DNA of 64,000 nt from Geofilum rubicundum JCM 15548 (GTDB taxonomy: Bacteria; Bacteroidota; Bacteroidia; Bacteroidales; Marinilabiliaceae), in the NCBI RefSeq assembly GCF_000974365.1, contig NZ_BAZW01000006.1:62001-126000 (forward strand), given 5' to 3'. Below are positions 34,947-46,267 of this stretch, piece by piece. The notes below the pieces were generated by a model that had not been told where the DNA came from, did no database searches, and saw only the letters and a list, made by a program, of their open reading frames with translations. The translations under genes were made by a program, and so were the position numbers. Numbering within the stretch: position 1 is the first letter of the stretch; every line of letters begins with the position of its first letter.

Positions 34947-36892
34947 ATGAAAAGAATTTCAGTTTTTTCTGTAATGGCCTTTGGGGTCGCTCTGTTACTT
35001 AGCGGATGTGCTAAAGATAGCGGAAAACAGGCCATGACCAGTCCGGATGGAAATCTGGAAGTGGCTGTGGACTTCAGTGATGAGGGTCATATGTATTATA
35101 CCCTAAGCTTCAACGGGGAAGTTTTATTGGAAAATTCCCGCCTGGGTTTGTCGATGGCCGATGAGGACTTCTCGACCGGGTTGAGTCTCGTGCAGGTGTC
35201 TGATGTGGTTAGGATCACGGATGAATACCAGTTGAAAACAGGCAAGAGAGCTAACTATAACTATGAATATAAAGAACAAAGTTGGTTAGTGGTGAATGCC
35301 AATGATGCCCAAATGGAGGTCGTTTTCCGACTCTCTAAGGATGGCTTTGCATTCAGGTATCGTTTTCCCGACAGCTCAGATGAAGTGAAAGAGATTGTTT
35401 CTGAAGCTTCCTCTTTTCGATTTGTGGACGGCGCACTGGGTTATTTGTCACCCATGTCTGTGGCCAAAACCGGTTGGGAATCTACCAATCCATCCTATGA
35501 GGAGAATTATCAGGTGGAGGTTGTACCGGGAACACCTTCAGAACTCGGAGCCGGATGGGTTTATCCAGCCTTGTTTAATGTGGGTGATATCTGGATGTTG
35601 ATCTCAGAGGCTGATGTGGACCGTAACTATTGCGGGACCCGTTTGGTGCCAGGTCATCAGGATCTGGAGTACAAAATTGGCTTTCCCGATGAGCGGGAAA
35701 CCTTTGCCGGAAGTCATGTTAATCCCATGTCAACCCTTCCCATGGAAACGCCCTGGCGTTTTATGGCTGTTGGCTCTTTGGGAGATGTGGTAGAATCTTC
35801 TTTGGGAACGGATTTGGCAGCACCTGCTCTGGACATGGATTTTTCATGGGTGCAACCAGGTATTGCTCCTGGAGCTGGATTATTTTGAAGGACGAATCGG
35901 TCAACTATGACAGGACCATGGAATACATTGATTTTGCTTCAGAAATGGGATGGGCTTATTGTCTGGTAGATGCCTCCTGGGATCAACGAATTGGTTATGA
36001 ACGCATCGCCGAACTGTCTGAATATGCCCAGTCGAAGGACGTGGAATTGGTCTTGTGGTACAATTCGGCGGGTGACTGGAATACGACACCTTACACACCC
36101 AAGGACAGAATGCTTACCCGTGAAAGTCGCGAAGCAGAGTTTGCCCGCTTGAATGAGATGGGCGTCACCGGCGTTAAGGTCGATTTTTTTGGCGGGGACG
36201 GACAGCCCATGATCGCCTATTACCATGATTTGTTTGAAGATGCTGCCCGATATGGGATTATGGTTAATTGCCACGGGACCACCTTACCACGGGGCTGGCA
36301 CCGGACCTATCCCAACTTTGTGACCACTGAGGCCGTGAAGGGTATGGAGTTTATCACCTTTGAACAGGAAAACGCCAATCAGGCACCTTTCCATAATGTG
36401 ATGCAGGTCTTTACACGCAATGTTTTTGATCCCATGGATTATACCCCAATGAATTTAAGTGGTCTTCCCGGTATTGAAAGAAAAACAACTGTGGCGCACG
36501 AGTTGGCCCTGCCTGTTATGTTTACTTCCGGGATTCAGCATTTGGCAGAAACTCCATGGGGCATGAAGCAAATGCCGGATTATATTCAAAATTTCCTGAA
36601 AGAATTACCTTCAACGTGGAAGGAGCTTCAGTTTGTGGATGGCTTTCCGGGCAAATATGCAGTTGTCGCCCGTCAGGCCGAAAATGGCTGGTATGTGGCC
36701 GGCATTAATGGAGGAAACACACCCCGGGCCTTGAATCTTGATTTGTCGTTCGCCGGAACGGACTTGTCCGGTCATCTTTTTATAGATGGTGAAACGTTCG
36801 GAACCTTTGAGCGTGAAGAAGTCCTCGGAAGCAGTTTGGATGTTACCATGCAGCCCAACGGGGGCTTTGTCGCCTTTTTTCCTGCCTCCTAA
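34947..36892 (+). CDS. GH97 glycoside hydrolase lipoprotein, probable retaining (alpha-galactosidase-type) member (frameshifted)
   Basis: From the Met at 34947 the repaired protein is 648 residues. It has a lipoprotein signal (lipobox LSGC), the GH97 N-terminal beta domain (SPDGNLEVAVDF..., WLVVNANDAQMEVVFRLS), a TIM barrel and a C-terminal beta domain. The frame breaks at 35867: GCTCCTGG; GCTTCCTGG restores QPGIASWSWIILKD. GVKVDFF places an Asp (residue 413) where retaining GH97 enzymes have their nucleophile; Glu462 in TTEAVKGMEF is a candidate acid/base. SusB-type inverting members lack that Asp. It lies beside the sensor gene and ends at a shared terminator. Confidence 0.88.
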
Positions 36893-36912
36893 TTTATCCT
36901 TGAATGATCTAA

Positions 36913-36953
36913 TAGCCCGCAGCGACGCCATCGTCGCTGCGGGCTAATTTTTT
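36913..36953. terminator. strong terminator between GH97 and the hybrid sensor gene
   Basis: A perfect 15-bp G/C-rich stem (36913-36927 with 36932-36946) closes a 4-base loop and is followed by TTTTTT on the plus strand. It lies between two convergent genes and can serve the leftward gene only weakly, since an A-rich tract is on its far side. Confidence 0.92.
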
Positions 36954-39900
36954 ATGGCAGGTATTCGCTGGGCGTTTTCTTATAAAACTTTTTGAATACG
37001 CGGCTAAAGTATTTGGGATCGTTAAAGCCCACCGTATAGGCCACTTCATTCACCGATAGTTCTTTGGAAGAGAGCAGCGGCAGGGATTTCTTCAAGCGAT
37101 AAATGGTGATGAAATCATTGGGAGACAGGTCTACCAGCGCTTTGAGCTTTTTATATAGGAGGGAACGGCTGACAAACATGGCGTCCGAAAACAGTTCGAC
37201 ACTAAATTCCGGATTGCTGTAGGATTTCTCCAATATGTCATAGGCTTTGGCTAAAATTTTTCATCCAGGGATTCGCCGTGGCCACTCGCTTTTGGCAGGC
37301 CTGATTCCGAAGTGAACAGGGTGCGTATTTTACGTCTGGCCTCGATGGTATTATTGACCTTCGCTTTAAGTATGTCCAGGTTAAAGGGTTTGGAAATGTA
37401 GTCGTCGGCACCAATCTGGAATCCTTCCAGCTGGTCTTCCAGCAAGGCTTTGGCAGAGAGCATGATAACCGGGATGTGGCTGGTGTAAAGATTGCCTTTA
37501 ATCAGCCGGCACATATCTATGCCATTCATTTCCGGCATCATGACGTCCGATAGAATTAGATCAGGTGCATTTTTGCGGGCCATTTCATATCCGACCTTAC
37601 CGTTTTCGGCCACTAATACATTGTATTGGCCACTTAAGGAATTGGCGATGAATAGGGCCAATTCCCGGTTGTCTTCAACGACGAGAATTTTTGCCTCTTC
37701 GGAAGACTCTTTTTGGGCGGCATCCATAAAGGGTTCCTCGTCCTTCAAATTGTCCAGAACTACCTGAATTTTATGGCTCATTTCGTTGACATCATACACG
37801 GGCAACTCGTTGATTTCGGCACCCTCAAAATCTTCTTGCCGGTAGGGAAGAGTAACTATGAAACGACTTCCCTTCTGTTTGTTTCTGGTGACCACAATGG
37901 AGCCATTCATGGCCTCCACCAGTTCCCGGGTGAGTGAAAGGCCGATGCCTGAGCCTTTCGTGGCTCCGCCATTAGAGGTGCGATAGAAGCGGTTAAAAAT
38001 TTTCTCCATTTGCTCATCATTGATGCCGATACCTGTATCTGCCACTTCTATTGAAAGGGAGGGCTTGGAATGCTCTGGTGCGTTTGGGGCATGTTCCTTG
38101 ACCACAAGGGATATGGCTCCTCCTTCAGGCGTGTATTTGAAAGCGTTCGAGAGCAGGTTGTAAAGGATGTTTTCCATTTTTTCACCATCATACCAGTAGG
38201 GGCCTTTGCCCAATTCAACTGTTTTTGTGTAGGTGATGTTTCTTTGCCCGGCCAGGATGTCAAAGGCGTGAAATATTTCATCAATAAAAGCCCCTATGTC
38301 GTTGTTGGTGATGCGTATGGACAGATTCCCTGTTTCAATTTTCCGGAACATCAGCAATTGATCAATAAGTAAATTCAATCGGCGGGCATTTCTTTGAACA
38401 GAGGTCAACAACTCATGGGCCATGCCCGGGAGATGCATTTCTTTTAATAAGCGTTCCACCGGAGAAATAATCAAGGTCAGTGGCGTCCTGAACTCATGGG
38501 ATATGTTGGTGAAAAACCGCAGCCGGGTTTGATTGATGCTCTCTATTTCCTTGTTTAAAGAAATCAAGCGGTCCCGCTGAAGCATGATTTCACTGTTTTT
38601 CTCCTCCAGTTCCTTCTTTTGGCCTTCAATCAGTTCACCCTTTTTCTGCAAGGAAGAATTGGTAAATTGGAGTTGCTCTGACTGTTCACGCATGCGTTGG
38701 TTTTGTACTTCAATATGCCGGGTGCGCTCACTGACAATTTTTTCCAATTTATTTTTCTCCAGTAATAGTCGGCGGGTATGGTGCTTGAGATACAAAAAGG
38801 CACCGGCCATCAATGTCAGGATTAATAGTATCAGAAACCAGGTGGTTTGCCAAAATGGGGGGCGGATGGTAATCAATAAATGCTTTTCATGCTCACTCCA
38901 TACGCCCTCGCTGTTGCTGGCCTTAACCCTGAATAGATAGGTGCCGCCCTTTAGGTTGGTGTAGGACGCCGACCGTTGATCGGAAGTGACTTCGACCCAA
39001 TCACGATCAATCTTCTCCAGTTGATAGGCATATTTAATTTTTCGGGTCAGGAAGTAATCCAGAGCAGAAAATTCTATCGAGAATATGTTGTCTTTATATG
39101 ACAGAGAAATCTCCTCTATGTCGGCCAAAGGCTCGTCCAGGACCACCTTCCCATATCTTTTGTCGCCCGTTTGTACGGGGATGTTAAAGACTTTCAGGGC
39201 CGTGATGGTGACATCCGGTTCGTGTGGATATACAGGAAAGCTGGAAGGGTAAAAGTGGTTGACGCCATTCACGCTTCCAAAGAACAATTCGCCCGATGGC
39301 GATTTGTAGGAAGCCGACCAGTAAAATTGGTCGCTCAGCAAACCATCGTCAGAAAAGTAATTGTCGATATGGTTGGTCTCTGCATGGATGCGAGACAATC
39401 CATAATCGGTACTCACCCATATATAGCCGGCATCGTCCTGCTGGATGGCATAAATGACATGATTGCTGAGTCCCTCTTCTTTTGAATATTGGGTAAACAG
39501 ATACTCACCATCCTCCTTTTTTTGAGCTTTTACAAGGCCATCACCATAAGTGCCAATCCATATACGGCCATGGTTATCTTCCAATAGGGAAATGATGTAG
39601 TCACCCGGAAGTCGGTTTTCCTCATTGGAAAGGTGGCTACTTTTATAAACGGTCATTTGACTGGCGGGACTGACGGCGTTGTAGGGGAGGTTTAAGTCAG
39701 AGATGGAGAATGAGTAAAGGCCGTTTCGTGTGCCGACCCAGAGGTCGTTGTTGCGGTCTTTTAACAGGCAGCCTATTTCGCTTATTTGAGCGAGGGCATT
39801 GCTGTTCTGATTGAGATTGATGAAGCTTTCGGAAGCCAGGTTCATAATGGCCAGGCCACCTTCTGTCCCGATAAACAGGTAGCCGCGCTCGTCGTATAAA

Positions 39901-41279
39901 AGAGATGAAACAAAGGTATTCTGGAAGTCGGTTTCCGGATTTACAACCGGGGGGATGAAGGTCTGAAAAGTACCGTCAGGCAACATCTTGCCGAGGCCTC
40001 CTCCCCAGGTGCCTACCCAAATAGAGCCGTTGGGGATTTTTGTGATGGCGGTTATGTAATCGGAGGATATGGAACCGGGCTGGCCCGGCTCATAGTTGTA
40101 GTGTTTAAATTGGCCGGTTTTACGGTTATATTCGTTTAAACCTCCCCCTGCTGTTCCTATCCATAAAACGTCCTTGTTGTCCACCATAATGGAGTTAATG
40201 GTGTTGTTTGAGAGACTGTTTGGATTATTGCTCTGGTGGACAATGTGATGAAAAGGTTTCTGAAAGAGGTTGAAATGATTAATCCCGCCCTTTTCCGTGC
40301 CGATCCATACATTGCCTTCATCATCCAATTCAATACAATTGATAAATATGCTGTTGAGAGAAAATTCCTGGCTGGTGTTGAATGGTAAGGCCTCGAAGGA
40401 ATTGGATGAAGGGTTATAGATATTAACACCACCAAGGGTCCCTATATATATATTCCCTCTGAAATCCTGAGATATTTCGTTGATCCGGTTGTGGTTGATG
40501 GACCAGTTGTCCTGAGGATTGTGCTGAAACCATTCATCGCGGCCAGTTACCGGATTGTAAACCCAGATGCCATTGAATGTTCCCACCCATAAATCCCCCT
40601 CCATGCTTTCAAACAGAGAAAGAACCAAAGCATCCTGCAAATTACCTTGCGTGAAAAGGTGAATGTTGGGGTGCTGTTGATCGGCCACACCGATGCCATG
40701 ATTGGTTCCAATTAAGAGACGTCCGTCCTTCGTTTTGAGGAAGGAGGTGACATGGTTTCCGGGGAGTTGACTGTTGTTGGTATTGAAATTGGTGATTTGG
40801 TATTCGTTGTCCGTTTTATTTAATAAAAACAGCCCGTGTTCATAGGTTCCCACCCAAATTCGGGTAGCGCTTTCTGCGTAAAGTGATACAATGTTTAGCC
40901 GGCTGTTTTGCTTAACCGGCAGTTGAAAGGGGGTGAATTCTTCGGTATCCTGATGGTAGCAAACCAATCCCTGTGAAGTTCCAATCCACAAAATGTTGTC
41001 TGAACTTTCGGCTAAAGCATTGACCAGATTAGAGGGCAGATCCGGTTTCCAGAAGTTTTTGAAAGTGTAGCCATCATACCTGCTGAGTCCGTTCCCTGTA
41101 GCAAACCACATAAATCCATGCTGGTCGCGCAGAATGCTGTGAACGGTGTTTTGGGGAAGCCCCTGATCAATGGTTAAATACCTGAAGTGATAGCTGACCT
41201 CTGCTTTTAAAGAGGCTGATATCAAAAGTAATCCCGGAAAAACTAAAATGGAAAACAGGGCTTTCTTCAATGTATCCAT
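36952..41279 (-). CDS. hybrid two-component system sensor-regulator (HTCS) of the PUL (frameshifted near the C-terminus)
   Basis: One polypeptide that senses a periplasmic oligosaccharide and activates the PUL. In order: signal peptide (about 1-26), propeller repeats (IRD.HGFMWFAT.. type, about 30-700), Y_Y_Y domain, membrane helix near 795-815, coiled coil, HisKA with His928 in ISHEFRTPLT, HATPase (NLLSNAFKYTPEGG, DTGIGI, GSGIGLSL), receiver with Asp1245 in LILSDVMMPEMNG, and an AraC-type DNA-binding domain. The frame breaks at 37253-37256: the coding strand has TTTT, and TTTTT gives DEKFLAKAYDILEKSYSNPE. The AraC part (MFVSRSLLYKKLKAL, VGFNDPKYFSRVFKKFY) follows in the other frame. Repaired length is 1442 residues. 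Confidence 0.94.
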
Positions 41280-41438
41280 GGCTGATCTTTTTAAAAGGTG
41301 TCAGAAGCAGACAAACAAAAAAATGACGGACTGTAAAAGTAGCAGAAACCTTTTAAAATAATGTGTTTGGCCTCTAATTATTATTCAATTATCCGCCACA
41401 TTTAACCTTGGATCCTCCCACTTATGCAGCATTGTGAA

Positions 41439-41446
41439 TACTTTTG
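41439..41446 (+). promoter_or_regulatory. candidate -7 element (TACTTTTG) upstream of the first GH43 gene
   Basis: Exact TAnnTTTG match 53 bases before the ATG, inside the shared ten-mer ATACTTTTGA. No TTG at 19-21 bases. Expected for a promoter that depends on an activator such as the HTCS. Confidence 0.4.
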
Positions 41447-41498
41447 AGTAACGACCTGCAGTTAAAATTTTTCAGAGAATATAACTAAATTTTGAGCG

Positions 41499-42968
41499 AT
41501 GAATTTTTATAAAAGGATGCCCTTTTTCGGATGGGCCTCAATGCTTTTGATGGTTGGTGGTTGTGCTGAAAAAACGCCCCCTTTGGAGCGTAACCCTTAC
41601 GCGGACGATTATTCCCAAATGACGCCCCTGTCGGAGCGATCACAATGGGGGACTGCCAACGTGCATGACCCGTCCATCATTAAGACCGATAGTTTTTATT
41701 ACGTTTACTCTACTGATGCCTATTACAGGAAACATGGCGTGGCGTTTAACGAAGCAGGAGACCCCATGGGGCATGTGCCCATCAGAAGGTCCAGAGATTT
41801 GGTGAATTGGGAATTTGTCGGATGGGCGCTGGATGAAATCCCTGAAGCGGCTGTTGAGCACGTACATGCTTATACGGACAATCAGGGGGCGGATAACATG
41901 TGGGCACCTTACGTTTATCCCCACAACGATGGTTTCCGCCTGTATTATTCGGTATCCAGCTTTGGGACCAACGCTTCTTTTATCGGAATGGCCGAATCCG
42001 GTTCGCCCGAGGGGCCCTTTATCGACAAAGGTGTGGTGGTTCAAACGGATACTTCCAGTGTTATGAATGCCATTGATGCCTCTGTTATTAAGGATCAAAA
42101 GACCGGTCGGGTCTGGATGCATTACGGTTCCTATTTTGGTGGGTTGTATGTGGTGGAATTGGACGAGCAAAGCGGACTGCCAAAAACCCCGGGGGACAAG
42201 GGCCATTTAGTCGCCACCCGGGTTGAGAAGGAAACCCGGATCATCGAAGCGCCGGAGATTTTGTACCATCCGGAACTGGAACAGTATTTCCTCTTTGTCT
42301 CTTATGAACCCCTGTTTACCTATTATAATGTTCGGGTGGGACGTGCCGAGCGTCCGGAAGGTCCCTTCTACGACTATTTTGGCAACGACATGGCAGAATC
42401 CACCAATAATTATCCGATACTAACCCATTCGTATATGTTTGAAAATCATCCGGGATGGTCCGGAAATGCGCATTGTGGTGTGATCCATAATGAGGACCGC
42501 TACTTCATGCTTCATCAGGGGCGTTTAGCCCCCGAGAATCTCATGATGCAAATGCATGTTCGGGAGATGAAATGGCTGCCATCCGGTTGGCCTGTGGTGT
42601 CGCCACAGCGTTATGCGGGGGTTGAGAACCATGCCATTACAACAAAAGAAATCCCGGGAACGTGGGAAGTGATTCATTTGTCGGATTTAACCGATCAAAC
42701 GGATTTATGGCAAGGACAGATTCCACCGGGAGGATGGACCTATGATAAAGGGGCCTTTAATGTTTCTGAGCGAATCGACTTCCTTAAAAGTGGAGAAGTG
42801 AATTCCGAATTGTTTAAACAATGGGAGATGGATGGCGATAACATTGTTCTGGATGGGCAGGTCTGTAAAATGTTTGCCGGTTGGGACTGGGAAAATGAAA
42901 AGGAAACCATTTTGTTTTCAGGTATTCTTTCGGATGGGACCTCTGTTTGGGCCAAAAAAGTTGAGTAG
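41499..42968 (+). CDS. GH43 lipoprotein, probable endo-alpha-1,5-L-arabinanase type
   Basis: 489 residues with a lipoprotein signal (lipobox VGGC, Cys22) and a five-bladed propeller. The GH43 catalytic triad is visible: base Asp57 in VHDPSI, pKa-modulating Asp193 in NAIDASV and acid Glu250 in IIEAPEI. A C-terminal beta domain (about 385-489) follows, typical of the arabinanase subfamilies. GH43 enzymes invert and act on arabinose- or xylose-containing glycans; the neighbours argue for arabinan. It is divergent from the HTCS gene and 76 bases ahead of the epimerase gene. Confidence 0.88.
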   Translation: MNFYKRMPFFGWASMLLMVGGCAEKTPPLERNPYADDYSQMTPLSERSQWGTANVHDPSIIKTDSFYYVYSTDAYYRKHGVAFNEAGDPMGHVPIRRSRDLVNWEFVGWALDEIPEAAVEHVHAYTDNQGADNMWAPYVYPHNDGFRLYYSVSSFGTNASFIGMAESGSPEGPFIDKGVVVQTDTSSVMNAIDASVIKDQKTGRVWMHYGSYFGGLYVVELDEQSGLPKTPGDKGHLVATRVEKETRIIEAPEILYHPELEQYFLFVSYEPLFTYYNVRVGRAERPEGPFYDYFGNDMAESTNNYPILTHSYMFENHPGWSGNAHCGVIHNEDRYFMLHQGRLAPENLMMQMHVREMKWLPSGWPVVSPQRYAGVENHAITTKEIPGTWEVIHLSDLTDQTDLWQGQIPPGGWTYDKGAFNVSERIDFLKSGEVNSELFKQWEMDGDNIVLDGQVCKMFAGWDWENEKETILFSGILSDGTSVWAKKVE

Positions 42969-42974
42969 CTTTTG

Positions 42975-43005
42975 TTGTCAATTTGTAATAAAAAAAATAC
43001 TTTTG
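42975..43005 (+). promoter_or_regulatory. promoter of the aldose epimerase gene
   Basis: TTG (42975-42977), 20 bases and TACTTTTG (42998-43005) fit the Bacteroidota promoter in both sequence and spacing. The leader before the ATG at 43045 would be about 33 bases. Confidence 0.65.
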
Positions 43006-43044
43006 ATACATTATGGAATGTCCCATTAATTAAATTAGGATCTG

Positions 43045-44157
43045 ATGAAAAAAAATGTTTTACCGACAGCTTTAGGAAGTCTGTTTCTGGCCTTAGCTGT
43101 TAGCTTGACCTCTTGCAGTAGTCCAAAAGAAGAGAATATCAAAAAAGAAGATTTCGGAACCCTTTCTTCCGGGGAGCAAATCGATTTGTATACCCTTACA
43201 GGCAGTACAGGAATAAAAGTGAAAATCATGACTTACGGCGGTGCCATCGTATCACTTGAAACACCCGACAGGGATGGGCAATTGACCGATGTGACCCTTG
43301 GTTTTGATAATTTGGCGGATTATGAAACCCATCGGGTGTTTTTTGGCGCTTTGATTGGTCGTTTCGGCAACCGTATTGCCAAGGGTGAATTTACGCTCGA
43401 CGGTGAGACTTACCAATTGGCCACCAATAATGACCCCAATCATTTACATGGAGGGGTAGAGGGATACGATCGTGTGGTGTGGGAAGCAGAACCTGTTGAG
43501 GATGAGGAAGCACCCGGTTTAAAACTCAGCTATCTGAGTTTGGATGGGGAAGAGGGATATCCTGGTAACCTGGACATTGTGGTGACCTATACCCTGAAAG
43601 GGGATGAGCTTCATATTGATTATGAAGCCACCACCGATAAGGCCACACCGGTTAATCTGACCAACCATGCTTTTTATAACCTGGCGGGCGAAGGAAGTAT
43701 TCTGGATCATGTGTTGATGATTAATGCGCCTGCCTACACCCCGGTGGATTCCACGTTAATTCCTACCGGAGAAATGGTCGATGTGGCCGGTACGCCCTTT
43801 GATTTTAATACGCCCCATGTCATTGGAGCCCGTATTGATTCGGTGGATGGCGGATACGACCATAATTATGTGTTGGCAGAAGGTGAGGGCCTGGTTTTGG
43901 CCGCTCGTTTGGAAGATCCCCAAAGCGGTCGTTTTATGGAGGTTTTGACTACAGAACCCGGACTGCAGTTTTATTCAGGAAATTTTCTGGACGGTACACA
44001 ATCACGTGGTGATTGGGTTTTCAACAAACACAATGGCCTGTGTCTTGAAACGCAGCATTTTCCCGATTCTCCTAACCAGGAGAACTTTCCATCCACCATT
44101 TTACGTCCCGGTGAAAAATATGAAACAACGACCGTCATGCGTTTTGGCGCGGAATAA
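43045..44157 (+). CDS. aldose 1-epimerase lipoprotein
   Basis: Interconverts the alpha and beta anomers of aldoses. The 370 residues begin with a lipoprotein signal (LTSC, Cys24), so it works in the periplasm. Family motifs: GFDNLADY, ALIGRFGNRIAKGEF, the catalytic His in NLTNHAFYNLAG and the catalytic Glu near LCLETQHFPDSPNQ. In a PUL it would speed mutarotation of freed sugar, here probably arabinose. It has its own promoter and a strong terminator after it. Confidence 0.92.
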   Translation: MKKNVLPTALGSLFLALAVSLTSCSSPKEENIKKEDFGTLSSGEQIDLYTLTGSTGIKVKIMTYGGAIVSLETPDRDGQLTDVTLGFDNLADYETHRVFFGALIGRFGNRIAKGEFTLDGETYQLATNNDPNHLHGGVEGYDRVVWEAEPVEDEEAPGLKLSYLSLDGEEGYPGNLDIVVTYTLKGDELHIDYEATTDKATPVNLTNHAFYNLAGEGSILDHVLMINAPAYTPVDSTLIPTGEMVDVAGTPFDFNTPHVIGARIDSVDGGYDHNYVLAEGEGLVLAARLEDPQSGRFMEVLTTEPGLQFYSGNFLDGTQSRGDWVFNKHNGLCLETQHFPDSPNQENFPSTILRPGEKYETTTVMRFGAE

Positions 44158-44182
44158 GTCGATCTGATATTACTCAAGCACG

Positions 44183-44221
44183 AAAAAAGAGGTTTCCCTA
44201 ATGAAGGGAGGCCTCTTTTTT
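44183..44221 (+). terminator. strong terminator after the aldose epimerase gene
   Basis: A 17-bp stem (44183-44199 with 44205-44221, two G-U pairs) and 5-base loop, with A run before and T run after. It separates the epimerase gene from the second GH43 gene, which must have its own promoter. Confidence 0.9.
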
Positions 44222-44564
44222 GTCCCCACCAATGCTGTCTACTTTAATTGGGTTAGGTGTGTGTTTTAACAATCGTTGAGAAGTAGCTATATCGCGTGCC
44301 TTTGGGCACTCCCTTTTTTATGTCGGTTTTAATTTCTAAAGCTACTGACAGTTAGCTAACTACTCAATAATCCTCCAATTAAATACAATTGTCCACTACA
44401 ATACGGAGGAGCGCAGTTATTTTTACATTCAATAATCGTTGTTAACATTTAGGCCGATTTCTCAGACCTTTTAGAAAGTAATAAGACTTTAGGGGGAGAT
44501 TTAAAATTGAGGTAATGGAGAAGTCGTTAGAATTAGGTTTTTTATTAACTAGAAGTTTTTGAAT
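44222..44564. other. intergenic region before the second GH43 gene
   Basis: About 340 bases without a gene. I find no exact TAnnTTTG promoter. A small inverted repeat (AGCTA, 8 bases, TAGCT) lies at 44340-44357. As the start of a six-gene run it should hold an activator-dependent promoter, but I cannot locate it. Confidence 0.5.
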
Positions 44565-46178
44565 ATGAAGATTTTTGTAATTGTCTTTTTTGTTGTTTTT
44601 GCACTGCTGTTGACAAGCTGTTCGGAAGACAAAATAGACTTGGAGCCCATTGTTGAGCAGGAAAAGGAAGAAGAGGTGGTGTCGGTTGAAGAATATAAAG
44701 CGCCTACTTATGCCGATCATTATTTGGATGTGGCCAGTTGGGCCGACCGGGCCGACTGGAATCTGGCCAATGTTCACGATCCGTCTGTTGTTTTTGATGG
44801 AGAGTATTATTATATGTATGGAACGGATGCGTCTTATGGGGGCGCACATTTGGGACGAGGGCACTTTCTTTTCAGACGTTCCAGGGATTTGGTCAATTGG
44901 GAATTCCGAGGATTGGCCATGGCCAAAACGCCGGGTTGGGTTAAAGATACATTGAATAGTATCCGAAGCGGGTATGGCCTGGAGCCCATCGAAAATCCCC
45001 GTTTTGGGCATTGGGCTCCGGTGGTCAGGAAAGTAGGTGATGTTTACCGACTCTATTACAGCATCATCATCGATAATTATATAGCCACAGGCTTACCCAA
45101 CACAGCGGAGAATTTTGATGGGTCTTGGACAGAACATGCCTTTATTGGATTGATGGAGACAAAAAATTTGGAGTTGAATATTTGGACCGATCGGGGAATG
45201 GTTATCCGTTCTGTCAGCGACAGAGGGTCTAATTGGTCACGGTCAAGTCCCTACGACTGGAGTGCTTATTTCAAGTTCAATGCCATTGATCCTTCTTTTG
45301 TCGAAACCCCGGAAGGAGAACAATGGCTCATCTATGGTTCCTGGCATTCGGGTATTGCTGCAGTTGAAGTTGATCCGGCCACAGGCAAGCCTTATAAGTT
45401 GGATGCCATTGATGATTTTGGTGTACGGATTGCCCGCCGGGAAAACAACAATGCCAATCGCTGGCAGGCCTTGGAAGGTCCTGAAATTATCTACAATGAA
45501 GAAACGGGCTACTACTATCTGTTTTTAGCCTATGACGAGTTGTCAAAAGCCTATAATACAAGAGTTGCAAGATCTCAGAATATTACTGGTCCTTATTATG
45601 GCATCAATGGGGCAAATATTAGCAATGGAGCTGATTGCTGGCCAATGCTGACCCATCCTTATCAGTTTAAGAACCACTCTGGTTGGGTGGGTTTCGCCCA
45701 TTGTGGGGTTTTTAAAAATGAAGAAACGGGAGATTGGTTTTATACCTCACAGGCCAGGTTGCCAGATAATACCGATGGCAATCCATACAGTAATGCGATA
45801 ATGATGGGCCATGTGAATAAAATCCGGTGGACCGAAGATGGTTGGCCCGTTGTTTTACCGCAGAGATATGCTGCTGTGCCTCAGGATGAAATTACAGAAG
45901 AAGACCTTGTGGGGGCCTGGGAAAATATCACCATGGAATACCGTTATCAAGCCATGCAAAAGGCTACAGATATGAGTCTCGCGTCCAATAAAACGGCCAG
46001 CGGTGCCTTTTCCGGCTCATGGTCCTACGATGAAGAAAAAAAGATATTGACCATCGGATCTACTAAGCTATACGTAGATAGGGAATTGGATTGGGAAGCT
46101 GATCCTCGAGTTCCTACAATTGTATACTCAGGCCTGACGGCCACAGGTAGGCCCATTTGGGGTAAAAAAGTTGATTGA
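44565..46178 (+). CDS. GH43 lipoprotein, second arabinanase-type enzyme
   Basis: From the ATG at 44565, 537 residues with lipobox LTSC (Cys19). The triad is Asp72 in VHDPSV, Asp242 in NAIDPSF and Glu304 in LEGPEII. It shares the RRSRDLVNWEF segment and the C-terminal WPVVLPQRYAAVPQ... domain with the first GH43, but has longer insertions between blades, so the two probably differ in endo/exo action. It heads the run GH43, LamG, SusC, SusD, SusC, SusD, with no clear internal terminator. Confidence 0.88.
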   Translation: MKIFVIVFFVVFALLLTSCSEDKIDLEPIVEQEKEEEVVSVEEYKAPTYADHYLDVASWADRADWNLANVHDPSVVFDGEYYYMYGTDASYGGAHLGRGHFLFRRSRDLVNWEFRGLAMAKTPGWVKDTLNSIRSGYGLEPIENPRFGHWAPVVRKVGDVYRLYYSIIIDNYIATGLPNTAENFDGSWTEHAFIGLMETKNLELNIWTDRGMVIRSVSDRGSNWSRSSPYDWSAYFKFNAIDPSFVETPEGEQWLIYGSWHSGIAAVEVDPATGKPYKLDAIDDFGVRIARRENNNANRWQALEGPEIIYNEETGYYYLFLAYDELSKAYNTRVARSQNITGPYYGINGANISNGADCWPMLTHPYQFKNHSGWVGFAHCGVFKNEETGDWFYTSQARLPDNTDGNPYSNAIMMGHVNKIRWTEDGWPVVLPQRYAAVPQDEITEEDLVGAWENITMEYRYQAMQKATDMSLASNKTASGAFSGSWSYDEEKKILTIGSTKLYVDRELDWEADPRVPTIVYSGLTATGRPIWGKKVD

Positions 46179-46267
46179 GTATTGGGTTCACTGTAATGCT
46201 CGAGATTTGATTAAATATAGTGTTAGATAAAAACTGGAACGGAATATTATTAACAAAAACGATCAAA

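Noticed and set aside
35846-36892. The second part of GH97 as a separate gene starting with its own Met
   Set aside because: The first residues of that frame are not homologous to the family; the homologous stretch begins at the break and continues the N-terminal domain. One gene with a frame break explains both parts.
44340-44357. AGCTA / TAGCT dyad as the sensor's binding site
   Set aside because: Only five bases per arm, and no second copy was seen before other genes of the locus.
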